Notes under the pieces: model-generated
Told to the model about the DNA's origin: nothing
What the model saw: the letters and a program-made list of their open reading frames with translations, nothing else
Database searches by the model: none
Program-made: the position numbers and the translations under genes
DNA from: Vermamoeba vermiformis
Taxonomy: Eukaryota > Tubulinea > Echinamoebida
Length of the DNA: 64,000 nucleotides
Direction of reading: 5' to 3'
Assembly: GCA_045837725.1 (NCBI GenBank)
Contig: JBEWZL010000044.1
Location: forward strand, 1-64,000
Part shown: piece by piece, positions 1-12,134 of the stretch
Layout: each line of letters begins with the position of its first letter
How positions within the stretch are numbered: the stretch's first letter is position 1

Positions 1-615
1 GCTGGTGGTCGAAGCATTTCCTTGCATTCTAACGAACATCATGGATGTGGTGTTGAACATCCACAACTCGCCTCCATAATCGTAACTAGTGACCCACATA
101 TTATCATTCTTATCAACAGTGATGCTACCATAGTTGATTCCACCAGGGTGGTTCGTTTCAGCAGGTACTCGAAGGTCGCCAGGGTTGCGTGGATCTGTTC
201 TGGCAGTTTCGTTGCTTCCCCAAACATAACGATACTGATCTGTTTTAGGATTGTAGTTCCATACGTTGAATAAATCATTATCTCCATCGCGAAGCGAAGC
301 TCCAGACATTATCCAAAGAATGCCTTTCGAATCCATTGCTGTTAACGGGTTTGCTCCACGAGAACCAGCGCCAATGTCGATAGTGGCCCAAACGCCTTTC
401 TCGGCAGAGTAGCTCTCGTTTCGAAACAAACGCCGCTATAAAACTGTATTGGCGGGTATAATATTTTTGGCCAATTGTTTGTAAATTTACTCACCAATAC
501 CGGTTTCATTAACCGTGGTTGGAGAAATCCAGATGGGTTCAAACGAGGCAGCCGTAGCGGTTCTGTAAAGTCCGCTCACAAACAAGCAAAGAGCGACTGT
601 AAGGTAGAGTCGCAT
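1..615 (-). CDS. Secreted Kelch-repeat / galactose-oxidase-type beta-propeller protein, 5' part only
   Basis: The gene reads leftward and runs off the window at base 1, so only the N-terminus is present. The ATG at 613-615 opens a clear signal peptide (MRLYLTVALCLFVSGLYRTA) followed by a short mature start containing WISPTT. A long second exon below about 432 encodes Kelch-type blades: short runs such as DSKGILWIMSG, FNVWNYNPKTDQYRYVWGS and GGELWMFNTT match the pattern Dx.GxLWxFGG...LWxYxPxTxxW of protist and bacterial Kelch proteins. Such proteins are usually extracellular; no substrate can be inferred. The exact junction between exon 1 and the Kelch exon is uncertain: the best donor at 493-494 leaves the frame one base off relative to the best acceptor near 433, and a weaker donor slightly upstream would restore it. 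Confidence 0.7.
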
Positions 616-1319
616 GGTGTTGTCTTGAAGTTGAAATAAATAATCGCCAACAAAGGCCGTTGCACGTTTTAAACGGTAAAATACTATTTTTGGCGAATTT
701 AACCAAACGGTCTTGAATCTCACCCGAGATTGTTTGCAGTTAACGTTTTAATATTGCTTGCTCGCAGTAACACTTCTATTTCCTCTTTGAGTTAGCAAAC
801 CGTTGTTAGCGAAGCTTGGATGAGATCAGTACTTTCCTTTTTGAATCTATTCTTGGCTATCAAAAATGAGCATGTCGTTTCTACGAATGAAAAATTAGAT
901 CTGTGGTTTTGGCAGGCGACAGATCTGTTTGATCGGATCCCGAATCCAATCGGGTGCGACGCTGTCTTTTAATCTCTACTCTCAGACGAGTAATGATGGA
1001 TTTAGGAATCTCATAATAATTTAAGAATTATGATGATGACATTAAATAGGGCAAAGTGAAACAAATGACCAACTTTTTTAGTTCGCCTGACCAAAATGAT
1101 TCACAAACAACAGATCAACCAACCGGTGCATACTATTAATGTTAATGACCCTACTGAGGGATTCATTGATATAGTTAAATTCGCTTTAGGTCATTTAGGA
1201 ATTTGTGCGGGTGATTTTGCGAGAATTGTGACGCTGTCAAAATTTCAACCAACCATGCGAACATTCAAAAATCAAAAAGAATAATATTAATATACATACA
1301 CCAGCAGTCATTAAATAAC
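616..1319. other. Intergenic region, no gene recognised
   Basis: This 704-base gap separates two divergently transcribed genes and should contain both promoters. It holds only short open frames without recognisable domains. The 62-codon frame at 1096-1284 shows no homology signal that I can see and is treated as chance. Confidence 0.5.
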
Positions 1320-3373
1320 ATGGGCAACGATAAGTCACGACGCTCCTCAGGGAGTCATATCCCAGCTTCATTGAAGGTGGTAGTTGTAGGAGACCACATG
1401 AACCGCTTGAAGACACGCTGGCTTATTGCTTGCACTACTGGTAGCTTCCCAGGCGAATACATTCCAACGGTACTAAATCCCGATCTCAATTCTTTTTTTT
1501 TCTTATTTCGTTTTATTGAGTAGGTCTTTGATAATTATAGTGCAAATATTCTATACAAAGGAAATCCAGTGAATATCGGCCTGTGGGATACAAGTAAACA
1601 AAATCATAATTAAATTTTAAATATTTGTTATTGACATTCTTTTCAAGCTGGCCAAGAAGATTTCGACAGATTAAGACCGTTATCTTATCCTCAAACTGGT
1701 TAGTAATGTCGAATGCGTTCACTAGTCAAGAAAATGGTTGTAAATCTTTCCAATTTCAGACGTAGTTCTATTATTGTACAACAAGCTTGATTCAGCGTCG
1801 GTGGACAGCATCAAAAATAAGGTAAGCAATACGATAACACGAGATCGCATCGCTAATCGATGAATCGCAGTGGATCCAAGAGCTATTTCATTATCTGCCG
1901 TACGTACCAATCGTTATTGTTGAATGCGAAGGCGATGACAATGGTCGACATGTATCAAAACAGCAGGTAGGTCTTGATCGCTTTATATTTCGGTGCGGAT
2001 CTAATTCTAAATCCGTAACAATAGTTCGAAGAACTTAAAAAAGTAGTTGTGCCTTATTCAGCCGATATCACTAGCTTTTCACACAATAAGACCTTCGCTA
2101 AAGTGCTTGACACCGCGATTGAAGCTGTTATCTTTTCAGCCTCGCTGGATCTATCTAAAGAATTGGCGCGGATCTCTGCGGCAGTCAATGACAAGATCGG
2201 CCAGCGTGCCGTCAAGATTATTGTCGTAGGAGATAATATGGACGGCTTAAAAACTCGTTGGTTAATGACATACACGAATAATGGCAAAGAAATCGACTAT
2301 CTACCTGCGGTATGCGATCTGATCTAGCTGAAATCTGAAAATTAATTGATTTATTAATATTTCAAAATAATAGAAGAGTTTAATAAATATTATCTCCCAC
2401 AGGCGTTTGATAATTACAACGCGAATATTCAGTACAAGGGTATTGGAGTGACTATTGACCTTTGGGATACCAGTAAGTTAATTCTTTACGTTATTATACG
2501 TATTTAAATACTAAAATTGTATTTATATACCTGGACAAGAAGAATATGACCGTTTACGACCTTTAACATACCCGCAGACCGGTAAGCAATCAAATAGTTT
2601 ATCGATCTACCAGTAAGTTTTAACTTTTTCAATTAGACGTGGTCATTATGCTGTATAATCAACTAGACAAGAAATCATTGACAAACTTGAAGGATATAGT
2701 AAGTTTTTAACGCTACAAACGATTCAGAGTCGAATTTTAAGCGGATGCCGATCTGATACTCGTTTCTATTCTGTACTGGTCTATCGCACCCTTATTATAA
2801 TTTCTTAATATTTAAATCAGTGGCTTCCTGAATTGTTCCGTTTTATCCCAACAGTTCCGATTATCCTCGTAGAAACCGAGTATCCATTAGAACAACCTGG
2901 CACGCCCGTGTCAAATGAGGACGTAAGTTGTAATATGAAATTTGGAATGTTTGATAGACGGAGAATAAGATATGATTTCCTTTTATGTTAATAACCGCGC
3001 TTGGTAAAAATAGGCTGAGTTAATGAGAACGGATCGCGTTATTGTTCCTTTTAGCTTAGAAAAAACGAGTTTTTCAGATTGGACGACCGTTAAGAAAGTC
3101 ATTGAAGAGAAAGCACTCGAAGCCGTTGAATTTTCACTCAATTTACCGGATCTGTCCTTCGGAACATTTTCCAAAGAAGTTAAAGCCAAGTACAAAGTAG
3201 AATTGAAGCGATTAAAATCTGAAGCACACATTGCTGAAAGAGACAATGACGAGAGTTCAGCGAGTGCGAAAGAAAAGCTTGACGAGCTGCGCACCAAGAT
3301 CGATCGCGAAATTCTCGAGCGCAGCATGTCGAGCAAGTTTGATTTATATGCTGAGCAACTAGGTTGGAAATAA
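1320..3373 (+). CDS. Tandem Rho-family GTPase-like protein with two degenerate G domains
   Basis: Eleven exons (1320-1469, 1524-1593, 1648-1698, 1760-1821, 1871-1966, 2025-2309, 2403-2472, 2531-2581, 2637-2698, 2821-2922, 3014-3373) join in frame into one protein with two successive Rho/Rac-like domains. Domain 1 starts VVVGDHMNRLKTRWL and continues with FPGEYIPT, VFDNYSANI, WDT-GQE-DFDRLRPL and DVVLLLYNKLD. Domain 2 repeats the pattern with IIVVGDNMDGLKTRWL, AFDNYNANI, WDT-GQEEYDRLRPL and DVVIMLYNQLD. The intron pattern is the same in both halves, so an internal duplication is likely. Both P-loops are one residue too long and lack the Gly before Lys-Thr; the TKxD base-recognition motif is replaced by VECEGDD and VETEYPL. 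A basic and charged tail ends in LYAEQLGWK with no CAAX prenylation box. GTP binding is therefore doubtful, and a scaffold or pseudoGTPase role is inferred. Confidence 0.85.
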
Positions 3374-3607
3374 AACTCAATGTATTATATGGCTCCAAAA
3401 AAAGAAATTACGTTTACTGTCTTCAATGGATAGTACTTTGATGGCAACGCTATGGCGCAAATTCGGCGGAACATTAATGGTGGTCATAATGGCCGCAAAC
3501 AAAATGGCGCATCCAGTCTCTCTGCAAGACGAGATAAATACCTGCTATCAACAAATGTATAGTTAATGTGTTATGTGCTGTCTCGGCTTAACGAAGGCAC
3601 ATATCCT

Positions 3608-4330
3608 CGTCATTTCCGCACCATCGCTTGAAGATATCTTTTTGAAGCAATACGCTTGCCGTAGGACGCACTACATATCTAGTTATAAAGCAATAGCGAA
3701 TAAGAGCAAACAAACGACGTACACTTTCGTGGACCGAACCAGCCGTCAGTGAGGTCTGGTTTGAGACCAGAGATTTTTCTTCGCGCGTTAGATGAGAATT
3801 TGCGCCGGTTCAAAATATTCGCGCGTATTTGTAGGGCTGTCGGGCTAGACAAATTGTTGAGTCAATGGCTGTTACGGATGCGACTAAAACCTACGCTCCT
3901 ATGTCTGAATGCAAGCCAGAGAGCGACAATAAAGCCCTATATATTGAGTTATGCCAATGGCTTCGCGTGGATCTGTTTGATATCGCAATCTTGGCAAATT
4001 TTCGCGTAATTTTCGTAAAGAGGTATTTCTGCGGAAGAATTAATATATTAATGCTTCATTAACAACAAATAAAAAGATATGTCTTGCCTTGCAGAAGGAC
4101 TGCGGTAAGTAATACAGATTGTGGCTGATCGCGGTCAAAATGCCTTCGTCTTTCAAATCGCCTTCGACAAATTTTACTCCTTCTTCGTTAATTTCATCTT
4201 CTGTGATATAATTAGGGCCAGGCTTTTCGTCATTTTGGTCAAGCTGTGGCAGACTTCAACATCCGCTCTTTCCGCCAAATCTGGTTTGATTTGCAAAGTA
4301 TTAGCAGATAAAATTAGGTATTACCTACCT
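3608..4330 (-). pseudogene. Shortened degenerate copy of the Crinkler-like kinase gene at 33757-36764
   Basis: Pieces of this stretch resemble, in the same order and orientation, parts of the minus-strand gene near 34-37 kb. Bases 3608-3665 match its C-terminal exon (33764-33840, around the codons for MELLQKDIFKQ). Bases 3775-3860 match 35768-35835, 3895-3975 match 35890-35965, and 4141-4265 match 36300-36410. The protein-kinase exons, about 1.9 kb in the source gene, are missing between the first and second blocks. No long open frame survives and stops interrupt the frames. I conclude that it is a decayed partial duplication. The remaining bases between 3374 and 4574 hold no recognisable gene. 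Confidence 0.7.
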
Positions 4331-4574
4331 AATGTCTGCAAGGCGATACTTGTTGTTCGGTTGCTTGGGAATAGCTATTTGTTTTAAATAATCGCCTGGT
4401 AGAATAGCATTCACGTATATACTGCCTTGAAATATATCCTATCGATATATAATAATATTTTCTATAATTACCTCTTACGTACTGTTCCATTGTTGCATTT
4501 TGAAAAATAAAAAGCGCGCAATTACAAATTTTGTTCAAAATTGTTTACATAATTGACGATTGACAACAAAGAAT

Positions 4575-7103
4575 ATGCTTCCTCTTAATAAAAGGCTTGG
4601 TATTCTTGGTGGTGGTCAATTAGGCCGCATGATGAGTGTGGCTGCGCACAGATTGGGTCTCAAAGTATTCGTTTTGGATCCCACGCCTGATTGCCCGTGC
4701 CATGGCTGCGTAGATGAACACATAGTTGGTGACTTCAAGAATGCCCAAGATATTATCAAATTTTGCGATCATGTTAAGTAAGTCCGGATCTGATCCAATT
4801 TTAAAAAATTACAACTAAATTGTAATGATTAACAATGCATTAAATATCGTATAATTATGAATGCATATCACAATTATACTATTAATAAAATTAAACTATA
4901 AGTTATTGAAAGTTTCAGAACTGAAAAACTTTTTGATTCACAGATGCGACGTGCTTACTGCTGAAATTGAGCACATTAATGTAGAAGCATTAGAGACTGT
5001 ACTTAAAGAACGACCTAACATTATTATCGAACCACATCCGTCGACTTTTGCTACGATCCAAAACAAATATCGCCAAAAGCTTCATTTAGACAAGCACAAC
5101 ATTAAACTCGGACCTTTTATGGATATTGATACGACTACTAAAGAAACAACCATTCAATCTATTCATGGTAAGCAGATCCGCATCCGGTAAACCTGATCCG
5201 AATCTCGATCCGCTTTTCAACCAGTTTCTAACCTTATTTCAACTTACGCTATTATATTATAGATGCTGCAAAGGAGTTTGGCTATCCTTTAGTATTAAAA
5301 GCAAAGGCTCTGGCGTACGACGGGCGAGGCAATTACACACTCGAATCTGCAGCTGACATTGAAGAGGCTTTGAGCAAGATTGGCGCTAAGAATTTGTATG
5401 TCGAAAAGTGGGTACGTATTAAGAAAGACTATTTTAGATTCGAAAGTGAGATCTCTATGTACGAATCCGGATGCAAACACATCGAAAAATTTGAGGAAAA
5501 TATTATCGTGAACGCATTAAATGGGCTTAAAAGTTATTCTTCTTATTTTCTTATAATGCAATCTGTAAGTAACAATCTTTTTCATGTCCTAGGTACCATT
5601 CGTACAAGAACTCGCCGTGATGGTCGCCAAGAGCACGAGCGGTGAAATTTCATCGTATCCAGTGGTCAGTACGGTACACAAGGAGCATATTTTAGCGAGC
5701 TTGATTGCACCTGCGGACAATGTACCGACGAAGACTTTGAAAGAAGCAAAAGCACTCGCTGAACGAGCTGTTGCTACCTTTGAAGGTACTAATAATATAG
5801 TTAAGTTACATCGATTTATATTAATATTGTTTTATTAGGTGGCAGTATTTTTGGCGTTGAAATGTTTTATTGCGCGGATGGATCTCTTTTCATAAACGAA
5901 ATTGCGCCAAGACCTCATAACTCAGGTATGGCCCTTATTAATATTAATATCATATTGGTGTATTTATAATGTTATTAGGTCACTACACTATTGAGGCATG
6001 CAATACTAGCCAATTCGAACAGCATGTACGCGCTGTTTTTGGAATGCCGTTGGGAGATCCGAACATGATCGTGAACGCATCAATTATGCTCAATGTACTA
6101 GGCACTGATAATCGTAAGCACTGAAATAATTGCACTTCGGCGACGAAAATACTAATTTGACTACTTTTTTTTCAGCTTCGGATGTAACTTCATGGTTAAA
6201 CAAATCACTCGGAATTAAAGGTGCATCAATCCACTGGTATGCGCTATATTATTCTATATTATATACAACGATATTGATGTTCTTCAAGGTACGGCAAGGC
6301 TGAGCTGAAACCAAAACGAAAATTAGGACACATTACCTTAGTTGGAGAGTCAGTGGCCGTGTTAAAATCACGTGCTGATGCTATTATGGGAGCTCTAGAT
6401 AATACTAATAGCCATAATGTGCAAGAAAAGAATCCGCTCGTCGGAATAATTATGGGATCAGATTCGGATCTGCCAAAGATGAAAGCTGCTGCTGAAATTC
6501 TCGAAGAATTTGGTGTACCTTTTGAAGTTACTATTGTTAGTGCCCATAGGTACGGATTATAGTTTAGTTCGGTTCCGTGTAGCTTGTTGTAACGGCTGAA
6601 ATTTCAGAACGCCGGATCGCATGTTCAAGTACGCTAAAGAAGCTCACCAACGTGGATTGAAGGTCATTATCGCAGGTGCCGGTGGTGCTGCACATCTTCC
6701 TGGCATGGTCGCTTCTCTTACTGCTCTGCCGGTCATAGGTACAAATTCGCTTTCAACTTCTTCGAAACTTTTCGCTTAGTGAGAATGAAATCCATTCTTA
6801 TGGCTTGATTTGATAATGATAAGGATTATTTACGTTTGTTTTGTAGGTGTTCCGGTCCGGATCGAGCCGTTAGATGGTTCAGACTCGTTGCTTTCAATCG
6901 TTCAAATGCCTAAAGGCATTCCAGTAGCAACAGTCGCGATCAACAATAGCACGAATGCAGGTCTATTGGCCGCGAGAATTGTTGGTACATTTGATCGCGC
7001 GGTGTTTGAAAAAATGCAGCAGTATCAACAAGGATTGAACGACATGGTCGAACAGAAGGTTGAAAAGTTAGAAAAAGTTGGCTGGAAGACTTATACACCG
7101 TAG
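4575..7103 (+). CDS. ADE2: Phosphoribosylaminoimidazole carboxylase, PurK-PurE fusion (ADE2 type)
   Basis: Ten exons (4575-4777, 4944-5167, 5263-5411, 5593-5785, 5839-5925, 5979-6113, 6176-6236, 6289-6549, 6608-6738, 6847-7103) splice in frame. The N-terminal half is an ATP-grasp PurK: nucleotide-binding start [14 protein letters not shown], then [32 protein letters not shown], and the metal/ATP site around [16 protein letters not shown]. The C-terminal half is Pur[38 protein letters not shown] and a late [19 protein letters not shown]. Together they carry out N5-CAIR synthesis and its conversion to CAIR in cytosolic de novo purine synthesis. The fusion without SAICAR synthetase is the arrangement of fungi and plants; animals use a fused class II PurE-PurC instead. 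An upstream TTG in frame exists, but the ATG at 4575 immediately precedes the conserved start and was chosen. Confidence 0.95.
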
Positions 7104-7228
7104 TGAAGTTCAGCTTGTCGCGATTTTAAATTTAATAAAATTTTGAGAAGCGGATGCAACAAACCGACAAAGATTTTGTCCCAGACTAACGGGTCTATTT
7201 ACATGAAAATACAACAAAATTAATTACT

Positions 7229-9913
7229 TTACAATGCAATCGCCCAATTCTTTTTCAAAGGCTCTATTTGATCTTTGAGCATATCTGTTTCCTGCAAACG
7301 ATGTAATCAGATCTCAGGTCTTTTGAAAGAATTCTTTATTGATCCTGCTTACCTTAATGAAAAACAATTGAATTTGTTTACTGAATTTTGCATGTGGCCT
7401 GCCTTGATGCTCTCGATAGAACTGTAATGCAGCATTCGAATCGTAAAAGTTGATCCTGCATCCGCACCAAGTAAGTCTCGCTTCAATAACCAATTATACT
7501 ACAACTTCATATACTTACTCAAAGCTAGTCTCGCCTATCTTTTCGCATTCTTTGATTGAGCCTCGTATCGCGTCATTGATGTACGCAGTAATTTCACTAA
7601 CTGAGCCAGTCACGTTGCGCATGGCGAGTTTAGGGCTCGATAAATCATATGGGCTCTCACATACCCTATCATATTTATCAATATCGAGACTTGGATATTG
7701 TTGTCGGAGCCTAGCTAAGGTCCTAGACGCAAAAAGTACAGTATCAGTACTATTACTAAGGCAGATCTAGTGTCGTGAAAGACGTACCTCTCCATCATTG
7801 TGTGCGAATTAAACGCGACAACGCAGCACGAGTAATTCTTTTCCAAGAATATTCCTTTGATCTCCGATAAATCTCGTTCAAGTGCGCTGTACAGATCGAA
7901 CAAACTGATCACGCGTTCGATGCCACCAATAATCAAATTGTTCGTGAGTTTAACGACCGCACTCGGCGTGGCGACTGTTTGCATTGACGTTCTGATCGAT
8001 GGTGGTGTTTGTGCTAAATTTAGCTGTCGTGGCCTGTCATCTTCATCGCGGCTGTCAAGCGAGAATTCATCGTGTCGTTGTGGTGAAAAAGAATTCAAGC
8101 CGTTGGTCTCGAGTTTGACACCCGGTTCTTGATCAGGCGTGGCTACTACCAAATGAGGATATGAGCGGCGAAGGTATCGTTGTGCTCGTTGAAGTTCTGC
8201 GGGAAATTTAAACGTCACGTAGGCATTCTCTATAATTTCCAAATTAGGATTAGTATTTGAAATTTCTTATATTGTCATAATACTTACGTTCATCGACGAA
8301 GAAACTTTTCAAATCAAACGGCGCTAAAATGGCGCGAATCAATGGACCGTCGAAATTTCCTTGAATGCGCAAGTCATCTGAAAAAAGAGTGCCATATTAA
8401 TATAACGCAATGTATATAATTATAAAACTACAATTCCATAGTGCCGCGAATAAGACGTTTCTTCAATTTGTGAAAATTTGTTTTCAGCGTGGCAGAATTT
8501 AGCTATCATTTACTAAATATGGTAATTTGTGGCCAAAGATGAAGTTAATAATAAGTATTATTCATAGTATTAACTTACAAGGTCCAGCAGTAGTCAATGC
8601 AGCAGGTATTCTAGTCTTAGCTGCAAACTGCACGATATCTTTGATTTTCTTGCTCTGGCCCTCAAAAAAGTCGTGCAACAAATTCATTAAAATCAACTGA
8701 TGGCGCACTGCCAGGGCCTCAGTGGCACTCGAAGACCGCGTTGAATCACGTGCTGCAAATAAATTGAGGTGCACTGTCGTGAAATGATTTTCAAACTTGA
8801 CGATGAATGACTTCAAGGTTGATATTTGCAGTTCTTTTTCTGCAAGTATTTTGCTCAATTCTGTTTCGCGCATTTGCAGCTTTTTTTGTTCTTCTTGCAC
8901 CATGCCTTCTTTAATACGAAGTTGACGGGTCAGATCTTCTTTCTCGCGGATCTGATGCTCCAATGATTTCTGCAAATACAATACATAAATATACACGTTT
9001 ACATATTAATAAATGCATTATTTGCAAATTTAAATTAAGGTAGATCTAACAACTGCAGATCCATTTTCGAAGATCGGATCAAAAAGTCAGTCTAATGGTG
9101 CTAATGGTATTTAAGTACCTGAGTATTCGTCAACCGCGAGTTTAATAAGTTAATTTCGGCTTGCATGCTCTGTTTGACTTGTTTCAAAGTTTCTTCGTGA
9201 TTTTTATCCTTGCGCATTAACTCGGCTAATTTGCCCATTAATTCATCGTTTTCTTTTTCTAAGTTATCGACTTGAATAGCTTTGTTTTGAAGCTCTTTTT
9301 GCATTGCCGTGTACCGATCATCGCGTTCCTATTAAGTAAATTTTTAAGTAAAAAAAGATCGGGATTTCTGTCACTTTTTGCTGGAGACCAAAAATAGCAG
9401 CTCGATGAAAGGGAGTTAATCCTTACCTTATTTTGTTTTTTTAGTTGCTCTAGCTTGTTCGTAGATTCTAATTGCGCTTCCTGAAACGAGAACGATTAAA
9501 TAATTAATTTGTAAAAATCAGAAAAAATAATTCTGTCGCTTATTTACAGTCCATAAGCTTCATTTAATCAAGATAAAATATAATTAACGTACCTCTATTT
9601 TTTTCTGGCTCTCTGAAGTGATTCTCAAATTTTCCTGTTGCAGATCCGCTAATTGCTTTTTCAGTTCTGTAATTTCCTTGTCTTTTCCTTGTAACCGACC
9701 CTTCCATATGCTTTCATCGATAGTATTTACAACCGGTGCAGGCTTAGGTACATTAACAATCGGTTTTGGTTGCGCAGGAACGACGGGCTGCTGAGGCGGC
9801 TCATCAGATCGAGCTTTCTTTTTAGCCGGCTGAATCTCTTCTAGCGAAGAATCTTCCTCTTCCTCGACTTTGCGTTTTACAGTCGCAACCTTGCGCCCAA
9901 ATAAATTGATCAT
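7229..9913 (-). CDS. Nuclear coiled-coil protein with RRM-like C-terminal segments, function unknown
   Basis: The gene starts at 9913 (MINLFGRKVATVKRK) and ends at a TAA at 7229-7231, with at least eight exons. The first exon has a basic bipartite nuclear localisation-like patch (RKVATVKRK, then PAKKKARSD) and a proline-rich stretch. It is followed by long heptad-rich coiled coil across the exons near 9593-9700, 9425-9480, 9118-9330 and 8573-8970. The C-terminal third contains segments that look like divergent RRM or ferredoxin-like folds: RAILAPFDLKSFFVDE then NAYVTFKFPAEL, and NLIIGGIERVISLFDLYSAL followed by YSCCVVAFNSHTMME. A further exon near 7530-7715 and a small last exon (ETDMLKDQIEPLKK) complete it. 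I do not recognise a named family. RNA binding or a structural nuclear role is inferred only. Confidence 0.65.
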
Positions 9914-10414
9914 CGCTCGTGTCGTTCAGATGGCGCCAAAAAATATAAATGCAACTTCAGTTCTGTCAAATTAATTTTAACGCGAACAAGCAACTTGCAT
10001 TTTTATCCTCAATTTCACTAACAACAATTAGCGAAAATAGCAATGCCCTCGATAGGCAAGCCATTCCAAACGAGATGCGATTGCAATTGTGTCTAGCAAC
10101 GATGGTACGGCTCCTGAATTTTAAAATTAATAATAAATAATTACCAAAACAAAATTAAATTATTTATGTTACGGTCATTATATTGCGAGGCTCTTGAAGT
10201 ATCACAATGTTTTTGGATTGAGCTTTTGTTGGAATCCTATTTCTATTACTTAAGACTCAAAATCAATTATTAATAATAATGTAGCTATTTTTTCACGCTA
10301 TAATTAATTTAACGCCAGGTGGACGACGGAGCGGAGCGCGGGATCCAAATTAAGCGAAAGAACCTTTTTCTCCAACATTTACTTTTCAGCAACTAGAGGT
10401 GCACAACAATATAT
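9914..10414. other. Divergent intergenic region
   Basis: This 501-base stretch separates a leftward and a rightward gene and should hold both promoters. It is very AT-rich. I see no conserved coding signal, RNA gene or repeat. Confidence 0.5.
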
Positions 10415-11796
10415 ATGAGTGAATTAAAGTCACGTAAAAGGCAATATGAAGTCTGGCCCTCGAACAACAAGTTCTTTTGTAGCGGTCGTTTAATTTCTGG
10501 ACCAGATTTCAAAACCTCGATTGGAACTGCGGCCTCTTTAATAGTGCCTAAACCCTTTATACTCGCTTTTATGTAAGTACACTATGACGACGCAGATTTC
10601 CAATTTTTAGACTTAATTTTCAATTTTGAATCTGACAACAAAAATTGTAACAGCATCCCGAGTCTTATGGAACAATTGTCTTATGGCTGGGTATTATTTA
10701 TATTCGACCCATTGATATGGATTCACGCTGTCGTCCTATTATTCTTGGTCGGGTTCTCTGATCCTGGAATAATCCCTCGCCAACCCGATCCTGCCACGAA
10801 CGGTACGTTGTAAGCCCTTCTAGCACCTTTCGATCATATATAATACCTTCCTACTTGATTTATACACAAACTTTTCGTCACTCTTCGTTCGACCTTAACA
10901 TTATTCTGTCAACAGCGGATCCGTTTGCGTACGAAGAAAATAAGCCACTGCCGTTCAAAACAGTGACTATAAACACCGTTAAAGTACAGCTCAAGTATTG
11001 TGGTAAGTCTTCGCGATCATGAAGCCTAGAACATCGTCTCCTTTTTTGGAAATCTTCGGTTGCGCCAATAACACCATAATAATCTTATATCTTTATATTA
11101 CTTATTATAACAACCATGTTAAATGTTATTGTTATTAATAGAAACATGTCACTTGTACCGTCCACCACGTGCCGTACATTGTGGCGTGTGCGACAATTGC
11201 GTGGAAAAATTCGATCATCATTGCCCGTGGCTCGGTAACTGCATCGGCAAGCGCAATTATAGGCACTATTTGTGGCTATTAACGAGTATTATGGTCAATT
11301 TGTTGTGGACTATTGGACTTGCTGCCACGGATCTAGCCTTACGTGTTTTAAATAGTCAACAGAGCGGTCTGGATGCGTTCGTCAATATCGTCTTATCGAA
11401 CCCTGCTGACGTCATATTAATACTCTATTGTCTCGTCACTGTTGGTCTCGTATCGCCACTATTCATCTTTCATATTAGACTCGTCTCTAATAATCTGACT
11501 ACGAATGAGAAGGTAAGGCTAAAATACGAACAGCACTTTCTTTCGTTACAAAATTTTATCAATTTTATTTTTGCTGTTCACTGAAATTCAATGTTGTTGC
11601 TCTTTTTAGCTGTACTTATGACGATTTCCTCGTTTAGTTGAAGAAAGTTTATCGAGGGAAACCAAATCCATTCGATAAAGGTTCTTGTCGTAATTGGAAC
11701 GAAGTCTATTGTGCTCCTACCTTCCCCAGTTCTATTGCGCCTCGCGAGTTTACTGCAGATCCACAAAGTGCTACACCAAATGATGAGAATGTGTAA
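10415..11796 (+). CDS. DHHC-type protein S-palmitoyltransferase
   Basis: Five exons (10415-10572, 10654-10802, 10916-11002, 11142-11512, 11638-11796) encode a compact polytopic membrane enzyme that transfers palmitate from acyl-CoA to protein cysteines. Transmembrane helices lie in exon 1-2 ([11 protein letters not shown] and a second around [11 protein letters not shown]). Exon 2 carries the DPG motif (FSDPGIIPR). Exon 4 carries the cysteine-rich domain with [20 protein letters not shown] and the catalytic DHHC in [18 protein letters not shown], followed by two further helices. The C-terminal exon has [12 protein letters not shown], a short tail typical of the yeast Erf2 / ZDHHC9-14-18 branch. 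All expected zinc-binding Cys and His appear present, so the enzyme is probably active in Golgi or ER membranes. Confidence 0.92.
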
Positions 11797-12134
11797 TAAT
11801 AGCCTATTAAGAATCTTGTACTATATATGATGTATTTTCCTACAAGAATGAATTTCTGATCAATTATGGACTGTCCAGCAAACCTGCACGAATCTCTTCT
11901 CTGCATTTATTTTTGTTCTTCTTTGTGCTTATCAATGGCGTGCTGCTTGTGTGTTACAGTGATAGAGAAGAGTAACTAGTGTTTATTGCCACATAGGAAA
12001 TAAATCATGTGACTCAGTGCAATTCCAATTCAGAATGTTACAAAAATTGTAAGATTTATTTGCCAAACTTTTTCACAATTCTTTTTGTTTTTCAAGTGAT
12101 GCACAAGACTTTGTCCAATCTCTTAATGACCGAT
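11797..12134. other. Convergent 3' region
   Basis: The DHHC gene and the next minus-strand gene converge here, so this stretch carries two 3' UTRs. An AATAAA-like element (gaaataaatca, 11998-12008) could serve as a plus-strand polyadenylation signal. No coding sequence is evident. Confidence 0.4.

Noticed and set aside
1096-1284. 62-codon open frame upstream of the tandem Rho-like gene
   Set aside because: No recognisable motif, no splice connection to the downstream start, and composition like the surrounding noncoding DNA.
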